Shown in pieces: positions 47,723 to 57,635 of a DNA stretch of 64,000 bases. Within the stretch, counting starts at the first letter, position 1; the number at the start of each line of letters is the position of its first letter. The notes beneath the pieces were generated by a model that saw nothing but the letters and a program-made list of their open reading frames with translations, did no database searches and was not told where the DNA came from. The stretch is taken from NCBI RefSeq assembly GCF_003269275.1, contig NZ_QLTS01000005.1, positions 62,001 to 126,000 of the forward strand. Direction: 5' to 3'. Origin of the DNA: Phascolarctobacterium faecium DSM 14760 (lineage in GTDB: Bacteria > Bacillota > Negativicutes > Acidaminococcales > Acidaminococcaceae). Made by a program: the position numbers and the translations under genes.

Positions 47723-48970
47723 TTAGAAACCGGGATACATAGGATATTTAGCACATAAACCCGCTACCCTAGCTGCCGCTTCCTTATGTTTTTCCTCATT
47801 TTCAGGATTATTCAAAACTAAACCAATGATTGCGGCGACCTCACGCATATCCTCCTGTTTAAAACCGCGTGTAGTGACGGCAGCAGTACCCAACCTGATA
47901 CCACTTGTAACAAAAGGACTTTCAGGATCAAACGGAATCGTATTCTTATTGCAGGTTACACCAACCTCATCTAATAAATGTTCTGCTATCTTACCAGTCA
48001 GCTTCTGACCGCGTACATCAACCAGAATCAGATGATTATCAGTACCTCCTGAAACAATACGGAAGCCTTCTTCCTGCAAAGCTTCCGCGAATACTCTGCA
48101 ATTATCAAGAATATTCTGCTGATATACTTTAAATTCAGGTTTTAACGCTTCACCAAAAGCAACTGCCTTGGCAGCAATAATATGCATCAAAGGACCACCC
48201 TGAATACCAGGGAATATTGCCTTATCAATAGCTTTAGCATACTGTTCCTTACACATAATCAGGCCGCCGCGCGGACCGCGCAGTGTTTTGTGTGTAGTTG
48301 TCGTAACGATATCCGCATAAGGCACAGGGCTGGGATGTAAACCAGCGGCTACAAGTCCGGCAATATGCGCAATATCAACCATCAGTAAAGCACCGACACT
48401 ATGCGCTATCTCTGACATACGTTTAAAATCTATGATTCGGGAATAGGCGCTGGCACCAGCAACGATAATTTTAGGTTTTGTTTCAGCAGCAGTTTGTGCC
48501 AAAGCATCGTAATCAATAGTCTCAGTATCATGATCAACACCATAAGGAACTACGTTATAATAACTGCCGGAAATATTTACTGGCGATCCATGTGATAAAT
48601 GTCCACCCTGAGACAGATTCATTCCCATGATAGTATCACCTGGCTTCAGAAAGGCAAAATAAACAGCAGTATTTGCATTAGCGCCAGAATGTGGCTGTAC
48701 GTTGACATGATCAGCACCGAATAGTTTCTTTGCACGTTCTATAGCCAGTATTTCCACTTTGTCGACATATTCACAGCCGCCATAATACCGATGTCCGGGA
48801 TACCCCTCAGCATATTTATTAGTCAGAACAGTACCCATCGCCTCCATTACTGCAGGAGAAACAAAGTTTTCGGATGCGATCAATTCTATTTTATTTCTTT
48901 GCCTGCCAAGCTCCTCGCAAATAGCAGCATTAATTTCAGGATCGACAGCAGCTAATTTTTCCAGATTCAT
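47723..48970 (-). CDS. glyA: Serine hydroxymethyltransferase GlyA
   Basis: A 415-residue PLP enzyme that interconverts serine and glycine and charges tetrahydrofolate with a one-carbon unit. The PLP lysine is in [15 protein letters not shown], and [17 protein letters not shown] is conserved near the N-terminus. The ATG at 48970 has a GGAGG site and is preferred to a TTG five codons upstream. It sits in the conserved ywlG-glyA-upp order. Confidence 0.97.
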   Translation of the reverse strand: MNLEKLAAVDPEINAAICEELGRQRNKIELIASENFVSPAVMEAMGTVLTNKYAEGYPGHRYYGGCEYVDKVEILAIERAKKLFGADHVNVQPHSGANANTAVYFAFLKPGDTIMGMNLSQGGHLSHGSPVNISGSYYNVVPYGVDHDTETIDYDALAQTAAETKPKIIVAGASAYSRIIDFKRMSEIAHSVGALLMVDIAHIAGLVAAGLHPSPVPYADIVTTTTHKTLRGPRGGLIMCKEQYAKAIDKAIFPGIQGGPLMHIIAAKAVAFGEALKPEFKVYQQNILDNCRVFAEALQEEGFRIVSGGTDNHLILVDVRGQKLTGKIAEHLLDEVGVTCNKNTIPFDPESPFVTSGIRLGTAAVTTRGFKQEDMREVAAIIGLVLNNPENEEKHKEAAARVAGLCAKYPMYPGF

Positions 48971-48994
48971 AATTACTCCCTCCAAATCAATATT

Positions 48995-49540
48995 TTATCT
49001 TGGGTATTTGGCACGTTCTCCACCGATTAAAGGCGGACGCGTCCATGCCGCGGTGAGCACAGCCTCGCCGATCTTAGATTCCGACAAACGTACAGGTACG
49101 GCAACTCTTTTAAGATGCATACCTATCAGCGTCTGCCCTATATCAAGGCCCGCATGAGCCGAGATTGCTTCAACTATAATGGGTTCCACAAAATTTTCAT
49201 ATGCTGCTGTCGCCATTGCGCCGCCTGCATGCTGTACAGGCCGCACAGTAACTTCCTGCCAGCCATACTTCTCTGCAGCATCCCTTGTCGTAACCAAAGC
49301 ACGGTTCAAATGTTCACAGCACTGGATCGCTAAAAAAACTCCATGCGCCTCAGTCACCTTAATTAATGCGGCAAACATCGCCTCAGCAACTTTCATGGAG
49401 CCAGCAGTACCTATTTTATCACCAATCACTTCGCTGGTACTGCAACCAACAACTAAAACCTGCCCTGCTTTGACCGCACCTATTTGCAACAGCTCCTGTG
49501 CCGCAGCTGTTACCTGTGCAGCTATTTCTGCAGTATGCAT
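48995..49540 (-). CDS. ywlG: UPF0340/TIGR01440 family protein (YwlG)
   Basis: A 181-residue protein of the YwlG family, of unknown biochemical role. The core GQVLVVGCSTSEVIGDKIGTAGS resembles a nucleotide- or sugar-phosphate-binding loop, and QCCEHLNRALV and GMHLKRVAVPVR are family blocks. Its position between rpiB and glyA is conserved in Firmicutes, which is the best hint of function. The ATG overlaps the rpiB stop by one base, with a GGAGG site upstream. Confidence 0.88.
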   Translation of the reverse strand: MHTAEIAAQVTAAAQELLQIGAVKAGQVLVVGCSTSEVIGDKIGTAGSMKVAEAMFAALIKVTEAHGVFLAIQCCEHLNRALVTTRDAAEKYGWQEVTVRPVQHAGGAMATAAYENFVEPIIVEAISAHAGLDIGQTLIGMHLKRVAVPVRLSESKIGEAVLTAAWTRPPLIGGERAKYPR

Positions 49541-49983
49541 TACCGCATCGCCTCCAGGGCAGCTATTTTGTCAACACGACGTTCATGACGTCCACCTGCG
49601 AATTCACCCTGCAGCCAGGTATCTGTTATCATTTCTGCCAGTCCCACGCCAATAACGCGCTCACCCATACACAGCACATTTGCATTATTATGCTCACGGC
49701 TCATTTGGGCAGAAAATACATCGCCGCACAAAGCCGCTCTGATACCGTGAATTTTATTAGCAGCAATAGAAATACCAATACCAGTACCACAAACCAAAAT
49801 ACCCCGTTCGGCTTCGCCTGTATTAATAGCCTGACAGACTTTAGCCGCATAATCGGGATAATCTGTAGATTCTTCCGTATAAGTACCACAATCAAGCACT
49901 TCAATACCTTTAGCAGTCAGATACTCCCTGATATGATTTTTTAAATGGATCCCGCCATGATCACTGCCAACCGCGATTTTCAT
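49540..49983 (-). CDS. rpiB: Ribose-5-phosphate isomerase B RpiB
   Basis: A 147-residue RpiB/LacAB-family isomerase. The N-terminal KIAVGSDHGG and the active-site GILVCGTGIGISIAANK are clear; the cysteine of CGTG is the catalytic base. It interconverts ribose-5-phosphate and ribulose-5-phosphate, which also feeds arabinose-5-phosphate and thus Kdo synthesis. The ATG at 49983 has a GAGGTGA site; the longer frame has none. Confidence 0.95.
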   Translation of the reverse strand: MKIAVGSDHGGIHLKNHIREYLTAKGIEVLDCGTYTEESTDYPDYAAKVCQAINTGEAERGILVCGTGIGISIAANKIHGIRAALCGDVFSAQMSREHNNANVLCMGERVIGVGLAEMITDTWLQGEFAGGRHERRVDKIAALEAMR

Positions 49984-50045
49984 ATAAGTCACCTCTAAAT
50001 ATTTTCTATACACTTTTCATGTTTTAAACAAATTAAATCATAATG

Positions 50046-51140
50046 TTATTTTAACATAAATTCAGGCAAAAGCGTACCGCTTTTTGAACAAAGACTTCCG
50101 TTGACTACGGTCACAATTTGATAACCTGCCGCCTTACGAAGTCTGTTCATTACTGCCAGCCCCAAACCGTCTTCACTGACACCCTCAGCAAAAATCATCT
50201 GTACATTCTGTTTATCGAAACCACGCAGCAGACTATAAAGCTTTTCTGCAAGGCTTTCAATATCCTGCCCCCACGAGCTTACCAAGATATTTTCAGTTTC
50301 AGGAATATGAACAGCAATTTTTTCACTGCATAAAACACCTGTTTTAATGCCCTGAGCGGCAGTCGCCGTCACTATAGGCAGCATATTGCTGATAGCTTCA
50401 CCTTCAAATAAATACATTGCTGCCTGCGGAGCATAGTGCCTATATTTCATCCCAGGTGCTTTAGGTTTAAAATCACCCTTTCCTTCAAGCGCCGGATCAA
50501 TCTCTACTGCTCCTAAAACTTCTTCCAACATTTCACGGGTAATTCCGCCAGGACGTAATATCATCGGTACTGCTGAAGTCGTATCTACTACAGTCGATTC
50601 GACACCAATACCACAACTGCCGCCGTCAATTACACCAGCTATTTTTCCCTGCATATCGTCCCAAACAGCAGAAGCGTCCGTAGGACTTGGTTTACCAGAA
50701 ATATTCGCTGAAGGAGCTGCTATAGGGCGACCTGTCTCTTTGATAAGCCTTGCTGCTATAGGATGCGAAGGCATTCTTACACCTACTGTGTCTAACCCGG
50801 CACTGACCTCGTCAGGTATCAAATCAGACTTAGCTACGATCAAAGTCAGCGGTCCTGGCCAAAATGACTGCATCAATGCCCGGGCATTAGCAGTAAGTCC
50901 ACTTGTCAGCGGCAAAATATCCTCTACTCTGGCAATATGTAAAATCAAAGGGTTGTCAACTGGGCGTCCTTTGGCTGCAAAAATTTTAGCCACAGCTGTA
51001 CCATTCAGTCCGTCAGCACCCAGACCATACACAGTTTCCGTAGGAAAAGCAACTACTTCGCCTTGCCTTAATAAACAACCCGCTGCCTTTAAAATTTCTG
51101 TTTCATTATCAGCTTGTAAATTCCAGTAAATGGTCTGCAT
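50046..51140 (-). CDS. tsaC: L-threonylcarbamoyladenylate synthase TsaC/Sua5 type
   Basis: A 364-residue Sua5-type protein: the YrdC domain (about 1-205, with GEVVAFPTETVYGLGADG, KGRPVDNPL, RMPSHP and APSANISGKPSPT) followed by a Sua5 C-terminal domain (about 225-364) joined through the PKAPGMKYRHYAPQA linker. It makes the threonylcarbamoyl adenylate used for tRNA t6A37. The ATG at 51140 has an AAGG site 8 nt away. It lies inside the end of the frame-restored prmC. Confidence 0.93.
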   Translation of the reverse strand: MQTIYWNLQADNETEILKAAGCLLRQGEVVAFPTETVYGLGADGLNGTAVAKIFAAKGRPVDNPLILHIARVEDILPLTSGLTANARALMQSFWPGPLTLIVAKSDLIPDEVSAGLDTVGVRMPSHPIAARLIKETGRPIAAPSANISGKPSPTDASAVWDDMQGKIAGVIDGGSCGIGVESTVVDTTSAVPMILRPGGITREMLEEVLGAVEIDPALEGKGDFKPKAPGMKYRHYAPQAAMYLFEGEAISNMLPIVTATAAQGIKTGVLCSEKIAVHIPETENILVSSWGQDIESLAEKLYSLLRGFDKQNVQMIFAEGVSEDGLGLAVMNRLRKAAGYQIVTVVNGSLCSKSGTLLPEFMLK

Positions 51141-52010
51141 AATAAGTACCTTCTCTCGTCGCAAAAACCATACGTTCTATTTCTGCATAATCCTTACGCA
51201 CTGCCGTTACTATTAGTCCAGCCTGGCGGCATAACTGACAAACCGACTGCGCCTGATCGATGCCAACTTCAAAAGCCAGCAACCCGTCCGGCTGAAGCCA
51301 TATTTCACAGCCGGAAACGATTCTTCTATAAAAATCAAGTCCGTCAGCCCCCCATCCAGCGCTCCAAGGGGTTCCTTCTGCACATCGGCTGCCAGACCTG
51401 CAATAGCCGCAGCCGGAATATAAGGAGGATTTGAAACAATAATATCAAATTTTTTATTACAATCAAGCTTACTGAACAGATCTGATTCAACTAACGTCAA
51501 TCTTTCACCGACACCGATATTTTCGGCATTTTCGCCAGCAACAACCAATGCAGCAGCTGAAATATCGACAGCCGTACCTTTTGACTGCGGCAAAAGATCC
51601 AACAATGATACTATAATAGCACCGCTGCCTGTACCAATGTCGAGTAAATTTTCAGCACCCGCTCCCACAGCAGCCTTAGCAACACTTTCTACCAGCAATT
51701 CCGTTTCAGGCCTCGGAACCAGTACTGCAGGAGTAACTTTAAAGCTGTGCTTCATAAAAGCTTTGGTTCCTAAAATATACGCCAATGGTTCCTGGTTAGC
51801 GCGCCGCGTAACATAACTGCGATATTCAGCCAACTCAGTATCATCCAACGGTTGATCAAAATGTACATATAAAGTTATTCTTTCGCATTTTAGAACAGCA
51901 CAAAGCAGTATTTCAGCATCTAAACGCGGATTTTCGATCCCTTTATTTGCGAAATACTGCTTTGTCCATTCCAAAACCCTTGTAATCGTCCATAAGGGTT
52001 TATTTTCCAT
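51109..52010 (-). pseudogene. prmC: Release factor glutamine methyltransferase PrmC, disrupted by a one-base frameshift
   Basis: PrmC methylates the GGQ glutamine of release factors. The ATG (AGGTGAA site) opens a frame with the cofactor loop DIGTGSG (124-130) and catalytic NPPY (194-197). After ALDGG (residue 221) the frame becomes unlike PrmC and stops at 51213. Reading one base over from the G6 tract (C6 on plus, 51348-51353) restores a perfect family C-terminus: ADGLDFYRRI, PDGLLAFEVGIDQAQ, AEIERMVFATREG, ending at 51109 and overlapping tsaC. One extra G would give 300 residues. It may be a true mutation, a slippery site or a sequencing error in a homopolymer. PrfA, its substrate, is next door. 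Confidence 0.88.
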
Positions 52011-52011
52011 A

Positions 52012-53079
52012 TTATTTCACCTGCTGCAGCTGCTCGCTCTGTTTGGCCGTAAGGAGCGCGTCCAGTAATTCATCCATCTCGCCGTTGAGCACAATATCAA
52101 GTTTATGCAAAGTCAGCCCGATACGATGATCGGTCACACGACCCTGCGGATAATTATAGGTACGTATACGTTCACTGCGGTCGCCTGTGCCAACCTGGCT
52201 TTTACGGTCCTGAGCCGTAGCCGCCCGCTGCTCCTCCTGCGCCTTCTCCAAAATTCTGGCACGCAGAACGCGCATGCATTTTTCACGATTTTTGAGCTGT
52301 GATTTTTCATCCTGGCATTGAGCTACGATACCTGTCGGTAAGTGCGTGATCCGCACTGCTGATTCGGTTTTATTGACATACTGGCCACCTGCACCGCCGG
52401 CACGATAAGTATCCACCCTTAAGTCGGCAGGATTGATTTCCACATCAACCTCTTCAGCCTCAGGCAGTACTGCCACCGTAACAGTAGAAGTATGCACACG
52501 TCCCTGTGACTCAGTTTCCGGTACTCTTTGAACCCTATGTACGCCGCTTTCGAATTTCATTCGGCCATAAACACCGTCACCACAGATCTGGAAAACAACT
52601 TCCTTAAAGCCTCCCAATTCAGTCGGGTTGGAATCCATAATTTCAATGCGCCAGCCCCTAGCTTCTGCATAACGGGTATACATCCTAAAAAGTACGCCTG
52701 CAAACAAAGCGGCTTCGTCACCGCCGGCACCGCCTCGTATCTCTACAATAACATCTTTATCATCGTTGGGATCAGATGGCAACAGCAAAACAGTTAACCG
52801 TTCTTCATATACAGCCAACTGCGGCTTCAGCTCTTTCAATTCATCATAAGCCATTTCTGTCAGTTCTCTGTCATCGCCAGCAGCAATTATCTCTTCCGCA
52901 TCATTTTTTGCTTTTACCAAATCACGATATTCGCGGAAAACAGTTACGATATCAGTCAGCTTAGCATGAGCTTTAGTACACTTCTGCCATTCTTTTTGAT
53001 CAGCGATGATATCAGGATCACTGATCTTAGCCTCTAAATCAAGATATTTATCTTCAATTGCCTGTAATTTATCCAGCAT
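52012..53079 (-). CDS. prfA: Peptide chain release factor 1 PrfA
   Basis: A 355-residue class I release factor for UAA and UAG. The GGQ peptidyl-hydrolysis motif is in [11 protein letters not shown], and NRTE/PxT-type recognition is in the middle domain. Coiled-coil domain 1 is at the N-terminus. The ATG at 53079 has an AGGAG site; a longer frame inside yqhQ is rejected. prmC follows after 1 nt. Confidence 0.96.
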   Translation of the reverse strand: MLDKLQAIEDKYLDLEAKISDPDIIADQKEWQKCTKAHAKLTDIVTVFREYRDLVKAKNDAEEIIAAGDDRELTEMAYDELKELKPQLAVYEERLTVLLLPSDPNDDKDVIVEIRGGAGGDEAALFAGVLFRMYTRYAEARGWRIEIMDSNPTELGGFKEVVFQICGDGVYGRMKFESGVHRVQRVPETESQGRVHTSTVTVAVLPEAEEVDVEINPADLRVDTYRAGGAGGQYVNKTESAVRITHLPTGIVAQCQDEKSQLKNREKCMRVLRARILEKAQEEQRAATAQDRKSQVGTGDRSERIRTYNYPQGRVTDHRIGLTLHKLDIVLNGEMDELLDALLTAKQSEQLQQVK

Positions 53080-53974
53080 TGTTTTCTCCTGTAGATTGCT
53101 TTTCTGCCAATTCTTCAGGCGGCAGCACAGCCTTAAGCGAAGCGATTGCCACTTCAATCTGAGAGTCGTCAGGCTCACGTGTCGTCAGCTTCTGCAGACA
53201 AAGGCCCGGAAAGATAGCTGTTCTAACCCAGGCTGAATCAATGTGCGACCCTGCATAGCGAATAATCTCATAGCTTACGCCAGCAATAACCGGCATCAGA
53301 ATAATCCGTGACATAATACGTTCAAACAGATTCGGCCACCCTAAAAAGGTGAAAACGAACATACTGATCAGCATTACAATCATCAGAAAATTAGTGCCGC
53401 AGCGTGGATGCAGTGTACTGAACTGACGTACATTCGCTACTTCCAGCGGTAAACCTGCCTCATAAGTATAAATCGTCTTATGCTCAGCACCATGGTACTG
53501 AAACACTCTCTGAATATCCTTCATCGAAGAAATAGCAGTTATATATCCGAGAAAAATCAGCATCCTCAATGCGCCCTCGGCTAAATTCAAAATCATATGG
53601 TCATGAGTCCATGCATTCAAAAAGCGCATTGACCAAGTAGGAATGATAATAAACAAAACTACAGCCAAAACAATCGAAAATGCGATCGTCATAGCCATTT
53701 CCTTACTATCAAGTTGTTCGTCGTCTTCACCGGAAACCTGTGCCGAATAAGCCAGCGCCTTCATTCCGTGATATAAAGATTCACAAAGGGCGACTACGCC
53801 GCGCAGCAATGGTTTTTTCAAAAAAGGATACTTGTCTGTAATACTGTTAGCCGGCCCAACATCAATAGCAATTTCCCCATCCGGCTGCCTTACAGCTACA
53901 GCAATTTTATCCTTTCCCCTCATCATCACGCCTTCAATAACAGCTTGTCCGCCAACATTAGGTTTCTTTTCCAT
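53069..53974 (-). CDS. DUF1385 family membrane protein (YqhQ-like)
   Basis: A 301-residue protein of the YqhQ/DUF1385 family, whose function is not established. The N-terminal [13 protein letters not shown] is the family hallmark, followed by a soluble segment, three to four hydrophobic helices (about 92-112, 130-150, 195-215, 222-240) and the conserved [12 protein letters not shown] and HPRCGTNFL. The gene commonly sits between rpmE and prfA in clostridia, as here. It overlaps prfA by 11 nt. Confidence 0.9.
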   Translation of the reverse strand: MEKKPNVGGQAVIEGVMMRGKDKIAVAVRQPDGEIAIDVGPANSITDKYPFLKKPLLRGVVALCESLYHGMKALAYSAQVSGEDDEQLDSKEMAMTIAFSIVLAVVLFIIIPTWSMRFLNAWTHDHMILNLAEGALRMLIFLGYITAISSMKDIQRVFQYHGAEHKTIYTYEAGLPLEVANVRQFSTLHPRCGTNFLMIVMLISMFVFTFLGWPNLFERIMSRIILMPVIAGVSYEIIRYAGSHIDSAWVRTAIFPGLCLQKLTTREPDDSQIEVAIASLKAVLPPEELAEKQSTGENNAG

Positions 53975-54001
53975 GACAATATCTCCCTAAAAGTTTCGGA
54001 T

Positions 54002-54032
54002 ATAAACACAGCAGAGCTTTCGCTCTGCTGTG
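54002..54032 (-). terminator. Hairpin terminator after rpmE
   Basis: An 11-bp stem (CACAGCAGAGC and its complement) with a TTTC loop lies 8 nt after the rpmE stop. The T tail is short (GTGTTTAT), so read-through to yqhQ is likely. Confidence 0.6.
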
Positions 54033-54039
54033 GGTGTAA

Positions 54040-54246
54040 TTATTTTTCTTCTACATTGTAGCGTTTGTTGAATTTTTCAATACGGCCACGAGCAGCTAAG
54101 TTACGCTGTTGGCCGGTGAAGAACGGATGACATTTAGAGCAAACGTCAACACGCAATTCCGGATTAACGCTGCCGCTCATAAAAGAATTGCCGCATGCGC
54201 AGGTTACTTTAGCTTCACCATATTTCGGATGGATGTTTTGTTTCAT
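54040..54246 (-). CDS. rpmE: 50S ribosomal protein L31 (zinc-binding type)
   Basis: A 68-residue L31 protein. Zinc ligands C16, C18, C36 and C39 (CACG and CSKC) mark the C+ form, which is used when zinc is plentiful; a zinc-free paralogue may exist elsewhere. The family ending FTGQQRN...[10 protein letters not shown] is present. The ATG has a GAGGTG site, and a strong promoter lies about 75 nt upstream. Confidence 0.96.
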   Translation of the reverse strand: MKQNIHPKYGEAKVTCACGNSFMSGSVNPELRVDVCSKCHPFFTGQQRNLAARGRIEKFNKRYNVEEK

Positions 54247-54318
54247 TCTGATTGCACCTCACTTTACTGTCTAACTATTATATGACTATACATCATAATT
54301 CTATATTAACGCTTATAA

Positions 54319-54347
54319 AGTATACCATAGTACCCCTAGCTATGCAA
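54319..54347 (-). promoter_or_regulatory. Sigma-70 promoter for rpmE
   Basis: TTGCAT, 17 nt, TATACT on the minus strand, about 70 nt before the rpmE ATG. It is divergent from the thioesterase promoter 30 nt away. Confidence 0.65.
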
Positions 54348-54379
54348 GAACTATTTTCAGAAACTTTACTTTTACCTGC

Positions 54380-54408
54380 TTGCACCACAACTACGGAAGG
54401 GTTATAAT
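54380..54408 (+). promoter_or_regulatory. Sigma-70 promoter for the thioesterase gene
   Basis: TTGCAC, 17 nt, TATAAT on the plus strand. The start codon is 115 nt downstream, giving a leader of about 105 nt that holds a small GAGCT/AGCTC hairpin near 54470 but no riboswitch I recognise. Confidence 0.7.
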
Positions 54409-54523
54409 AAGCGCAGCAAGCATTTCAGGATGCAGCACTCTTTTTAATGTGCACGTAAATAAACAAAGTTTGAGCTATGCAGCTCTTGATCTTTTCACTT
54501 ATAAGAAAGGCAGGTTCTAAATC

Positions 54524-54982
54524 TTGAAAAAAACATCCTCTGAAAGCAGACTCGTCATCAGCGAGGTCATGATGCCGCATCAGGCCAATGTAGCCGGCAA
54601 TATCCACGGAGGCGAGATCATCAAGCTGATGGATTCTACGGCTTATGCTACGGCACGCCGCTATGCACGTACTAATGTTGTTACAGCCAGGGTAGACGAA
54701 GTAGAATTCCACCTGCCGATTTTTATCGGCGATCTGGTTATCTGTACAGCACAGGTAGTCTATGTCGGCAATAGCTCCATGGAAATAGTCGTAATAGTAG
54801 AAGTCGAAGACCTGGAAACAGAAGGTAAAAAACGGGCTTTGACTGCATTCTTCACTATGATAGCGCTTGATAAAAAAGGCCGTCCCACCAAAGTACCAGA
54901 ACTGACTCTGGAAACAGAAGAAGAAAAACGCGCTTTTGAAGAAGGACGTCTGCGCTATGAGCGCCATAAACATAAAAAATAA
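54524..54982 (+). CDS. Hot-dog acyl-CoA thioesterase (YciA/BACH type)
   Basis: A 152-residue acyl-CoA hydrolase. The core is MPHQANVAGNIHGGEIIKLMDSTAYATARR (about 17-46), the standard hot-dog helix with the catalytic aspartate, followed by VTARVDEVEFHLPIFIGD. The C-terminal 30 residues are a charged helix (TEEEKRAFEEGRLRYERHKHKK). The start is a TTG with AAGG and CAGG nearby. It is a plus-strand single gene between rpmE and pth, with its own promoter and terminator. Confidence 0.88.
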   Translation: MKKTSSESRLVISEVMMPHQANVAGNIHGGEIIKLMDSTAYATARRYARTNVVTARVDEVEFHLPIFIGDLVICTAQVVYVGNSSMEIVVIVEVEDLETEGKKRALTAFFTMIALDKKGRPTKVPELTLETEEEKRAFEEGRLRYERHKHKK

Positions 54983-54995
54983 ATCGGCCAACAAA

Positions 54996-55046
54996 AATAG
55001 CAGGCGCTGCACTTGTAACCACAACAGCAGAGCCTGCTATTTTTTA
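54996..55046 (+). terminator. Terminator of the thioesterase gene
   Basis: A 10-bp stem (AATAGCAGGC with GCCTGCTATT) around a 26-nt loop is followed by TTTTTATT. The loop side pairs further in part. Confidence 0.75.
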
Positions 55047-55104
55047 TTCTGTATACATCTGATTCGTCAGCAGACAAAGAAAAATATTTGAAATTATACC
55101 AAAT

Positions 55105-55710
55105 TTATTCTTTAACAGTTTCATTTGACTCTGATTTTTGCTTAGGCGGCTTTTTATTATATTCCTGCATTACAGCATCCATATCTCCCTGCAGCCACAA
55201 CTCTAAAGCATCCGCCATTTTCTCCACTGCCTCCGCTACAAGCTCCTGTTCTTCAGCACCAAAGCGCTGTAAAACATGCTTAATCACAGCTTTATTATTA
55301 TGGGCAGGATGCCCGATGCCAATTTTGAAACGCGGGAATTCACCTGTTCCTAAATGTTCCTGCACGGATTTAATCCCATTATGTCCACCCGCACTTCCTT
55401 TGCGGCGAACTCTGACCTGCCCTGTCGGCAAGTCAAGATCATCCTGAACCACAGCAATATCCTGCGGATCAACATTGAAAAAGTTCGCATAGGCACCTAC
55501 TGCAACACCGCTCAGATTCATATATGTCGTCGGCTTTAAAAGCAGTACTTTTTCAGGTATGCGATATTCCCCGCACAGAGCATTGCGGTCATTCTTCCAA
55601 GTATTTACACCCCAGCGGCGGGCCAGTTCATCCAGCACCATAAAGCCAATATTATGACGGGTAGCTTCGTATTCTTTTCCGATATTACCCAAACCAACAA
55701 TAAGTTTCAT
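55105..55710 (-). CDS. pth: Peptidyl-tRNA hydrolase Pth
   Basis: A 201-residue enzyme that frees tRNA from prematurely released peptidyl-tRNA. The N-terminal GLGNIGKEYEATRHNIGF holds N9 and the catalytic H19, and VVQDDLDLPTGQVRVRRKGSAGGHNG is intact. The C-terminus has an extra charged tail (KKPPKQKSESNETVKE) beyond the family norm. The ATG has an AAAGGAG site, one base after the deacetylase gene. Confidence 0.95.
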   Translation of the reverse strand: MKLIVGLGNIGKEYEATRHNIGFMVLDELARRWGVNTWKNDRNALCGEYRIPEKVLLLKPTTYMNLSGVAVGAYANFFNVDPQDIAVVQDDLDLPTGQVRVRRKGSAGGHNGIKSVQEHLGTGEFPRFKIGIGHPAHNNKAVIKHVLQRFGAEEQELVAEAVEKMADALELWLQGDMDAVMQEYNKKPPKQKSESNETVKE

Positions 55711-55711
55711 G

Positions 55712-56506
55712 TCATTCTCCTTTTTGCATCAGTTCATTGACGGTAACAAAATTATACCCTTCCGCACACAGTTTGTCGATAATGACTGATACTGCCTGTA
55801 TTGTTTCTTCTCTGGACGCAACGTATTTAGGACTGTCACCATCATGCAGCAGAATGATAGCCCCCGGATGCATCTGTTCCATTATCCGGTCAACGATAAC
55901 TGAAACTCCAGGGTTTGTCCAATCACGCGGTATCACTGACCAGTTAACTGCTGTCAGACCATTTTTCTGCAGTGTATCGATCACAGCCCAATCGCGAAAC
56001 CCATGCGGCGGACGCATTAATGTGATTTTCTGTCCACTCAGCTTTTCCAAAATCCTCTTGCCTGCAGCAATATCTTTTTGCTGCTCCGCTAAACTCAATT
56101 TCAAAAAGTCACGATGCTTCAATGCATGTAAAGCAATCTCATGCCCCTGCGCAGCAATCTTCGCTACCAGTTCAGGATGCTTTTCAGCATTTTCAGCAAC
56201 CATAAAAAAAGTCGCTTTGACCTGACGCTGCTCCAATATTTTTAGCAGTTCATCTGTATAAGGGGGATAAGGACCATCATCAAAAGTTAAAGCCACATTT
56301 TTACCGGCAGCGAAATTATGTGTTACAGTTGTACCGTAAAAACTATAATCAGGTAAAACTGCCAGTAACAGCAGTACTCCTCCAGCAAGTATAGAGACAG
56401 CCGCCAACATGGCGGCAATTCTGCGCCTGGCCATACCATACCAGCCGCACCATAAAGCACCCGTACCAATAACTGTCAGCAGTCCTATTATATAAATAAG
56501 TCGCAT
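55712..56506 (-). CDS. Membrane-anchored polysaccharide deacetylase (NodB domain)
   Basis: A 264-residue protein with two N-terminal hydrophobic helices (about 3-22 and 33-52) and an extracytoplasmic NodB domain. TFDDGPY (D76, D77) and HALKH (H127, H131) supply the catalytic base and metal ligands; RPPHGFRD and LLHDG are the other conserved motifs. It would remove acetyl groups from N-acetylglucosamine-containing glycan, most likely peptidoglycan; the exact substrate is unproven. It sits between prs and pth, where Bacillus has ctc. Confidence 0.88.
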   Translation of the reverse strand: MRLIYIIGLLTVIGTGALWCGWYGMARRRIAAMLAAVSILAGGVLLLLAVLPDYSFYGTTVTHNFAAGKNVALTFDDGPYPPYTDELLKILEQRQVKATFFMVAENAEKHPELVAKIAAQGHEIALHALKHRDFLKLSLAEQQKDIAAGKRILEKLSGQKITLMRPPHGFRDWAVIDTLQKNGLTAVNWSVIPRDWTNPGVSVIVDRIMEQMHPGAIILLHDGDSPKYVASREETIQAVSVIIDKLCAEGYNFVTVNELMQKGE

Positions 56507-56527
56507 AACCTTCTCCTAACTTATGTT

Positions 56528-56559
56528 AAAGAGGCTTGCCCGCAGGGACAAGCCTCTTT
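56528..56559 (-). terminator. Terminator after prs
   Basis: An 11-bp stem (AAAGAGGCTTG and its complement) with a 10-nt loop lies 20 nt after the prs stop. The stem ends in CTCTTTAA, so the T tail is short. Confidence 0.6.
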
Positions 56560-56578
56560 AAATGCTTAAATAAACTTC

Positions 56579-57532
56579 TTATTTTTCAAATAACTGGCTG
56601 ACAGACCAGTCGTTGAAAATACGTAATACAGTTTCTGCAAGAATAGGTGCCACCGAAAGAACCTTAATTTTCGGATGTTTCTTAGCAGGAGGTAGAGGAA
56701 TAGTATTAGTAACAACCAACTCTGTAATATCTGATTGCGCAATACGGCTTAAGGCCGGATCAGTAAGAACCGGATGTGTACAGCAGGCATAAATCTCTTT
56801 GGCCCCAAATTTCTTCAAAGCCCGGGCACCTTCTGTCAAAGACCCTGCTGTATCAACCATATCATCAACTAAAATAGCAGTTTTACCTTCTACAGAACCA
56901 ATCAGATTCATTACTTCGGCTACGCCCGGTTCAGGACGACGCTTATCAATAATAGCCAGACCACAGTTCAGACGTTCAGCCATATTTCTGGCACGACTGA
57001 CACCGCCAAGATCAGGGGAAACCACAATCATATCGTCAAGATTTTTTTCTTTGATATATTCTGCCAAAATCGGACCGCCGGGCATATGGTCAAAAGGTAT
57101 ATTAAAGAAGCCTTGAATCTGAGCAGCGTGCAAATCAATAGTTACGACACGGGTAATTCCTGCCGATTCCAACAGGTCAGCCATCAACTTGGCGGTAATA
57201 GGCTCACGCCCACGGGCTTTACGGTCCTGGCGTGCATAACCGTAATAAGGTATGATTGCTGTAATATGGCTGGCAGAAGCACGTTTAAAAGCATCCGCCA
57301 TAATCAAAAGTTCCATAACGTTATCATTAACGGACGGGCCACAGGTAGGTTGCACGATGAAAATATCTTTGCCGCGCACGCTTTCATTTATCATTACTTG
57401 TACTTCGCCGTTATTAAAGCGGTTGATAACGGCATCGCCAACAGTAGTACCTAAATAAGCGGCGATCTCTCGTGCCAAATCAGGATTGGCATTACCGGAA
57501 AAAATTCTGAGTTTATTCTCATCTGACAACAT
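56579..57532 (-). CDS. prs: Ribose-phosphate pyrophosphokinase Prs
   Basis: A 317-residue PRPP synthetase. The N-terminal FSGNANPDLAREIA, the ATP-binding YYGYARQDRKARGREPITAK, and the ribose-phosphate/PRPP loop VDDMVDTAGSLTEGA are all present. It supplies PRPP for purR-controlled purine synthesis and for upp. The ATG has a GGAGGG site. It is separated from glmU by 103 nt with its own promoter. Confidence 0.97.
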   Translation of the reverse strand: MLSDENKLRIFSGNANPDLAREIAAYLGTTVGDAVINRFNNGEVQVMINESVRGKDIFIVQPTCGPSVNDNVMELLIMADAFKRASASHITAIIPYYGYARQDRKARGREPITAKLMADLLESAGITRVVTIDLHAAQIQGFFNIPFDHMPGGPILAEYIKEKNLDDMIVVSPDLGGVSRARNMAERLNCGLAIIDKRRPEPGVAEVMNLIGSVEGKTAILVDDMVDTAGSLTEGARALKKFGAKEIYACCTHPVLTDPALSRIAQSDITELVVTNTIPLPPAKKHPKIKVLSVAPILAETVLRIFNDWSVSQLFEK

Positions 57533-57577
57533 TGTCCCATCCCTCCAAGAATGTTTAAGGTTTAGTTAATCATTAAT

Positions 57578-57607
57578 AGTATACAACTATTAGCTACAAA
57601 TCCACAA
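57578..57607 (-). promoter_or_regulatory. Promoter for prs
   Basis: TTGTGG, 18 nt, TATACT on the minus strand, 46 nt before the prs ATG. The -10 lies in the inverted repeat AATAGT-ATACA-ACTATT. Confidence 0.5.
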
Positions 57608-57635
57608 GTACTAAAAACCGTTTTTTTATGTAAAA

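Noticed and set aside
54425-55024. 199-codon minus-strand frame opposite the thioesterase
   Set aside because: It spans the thioesterase terminator and coding region; the plus-strand protein has strong hot-dog motifs, a promoter and a terminator.
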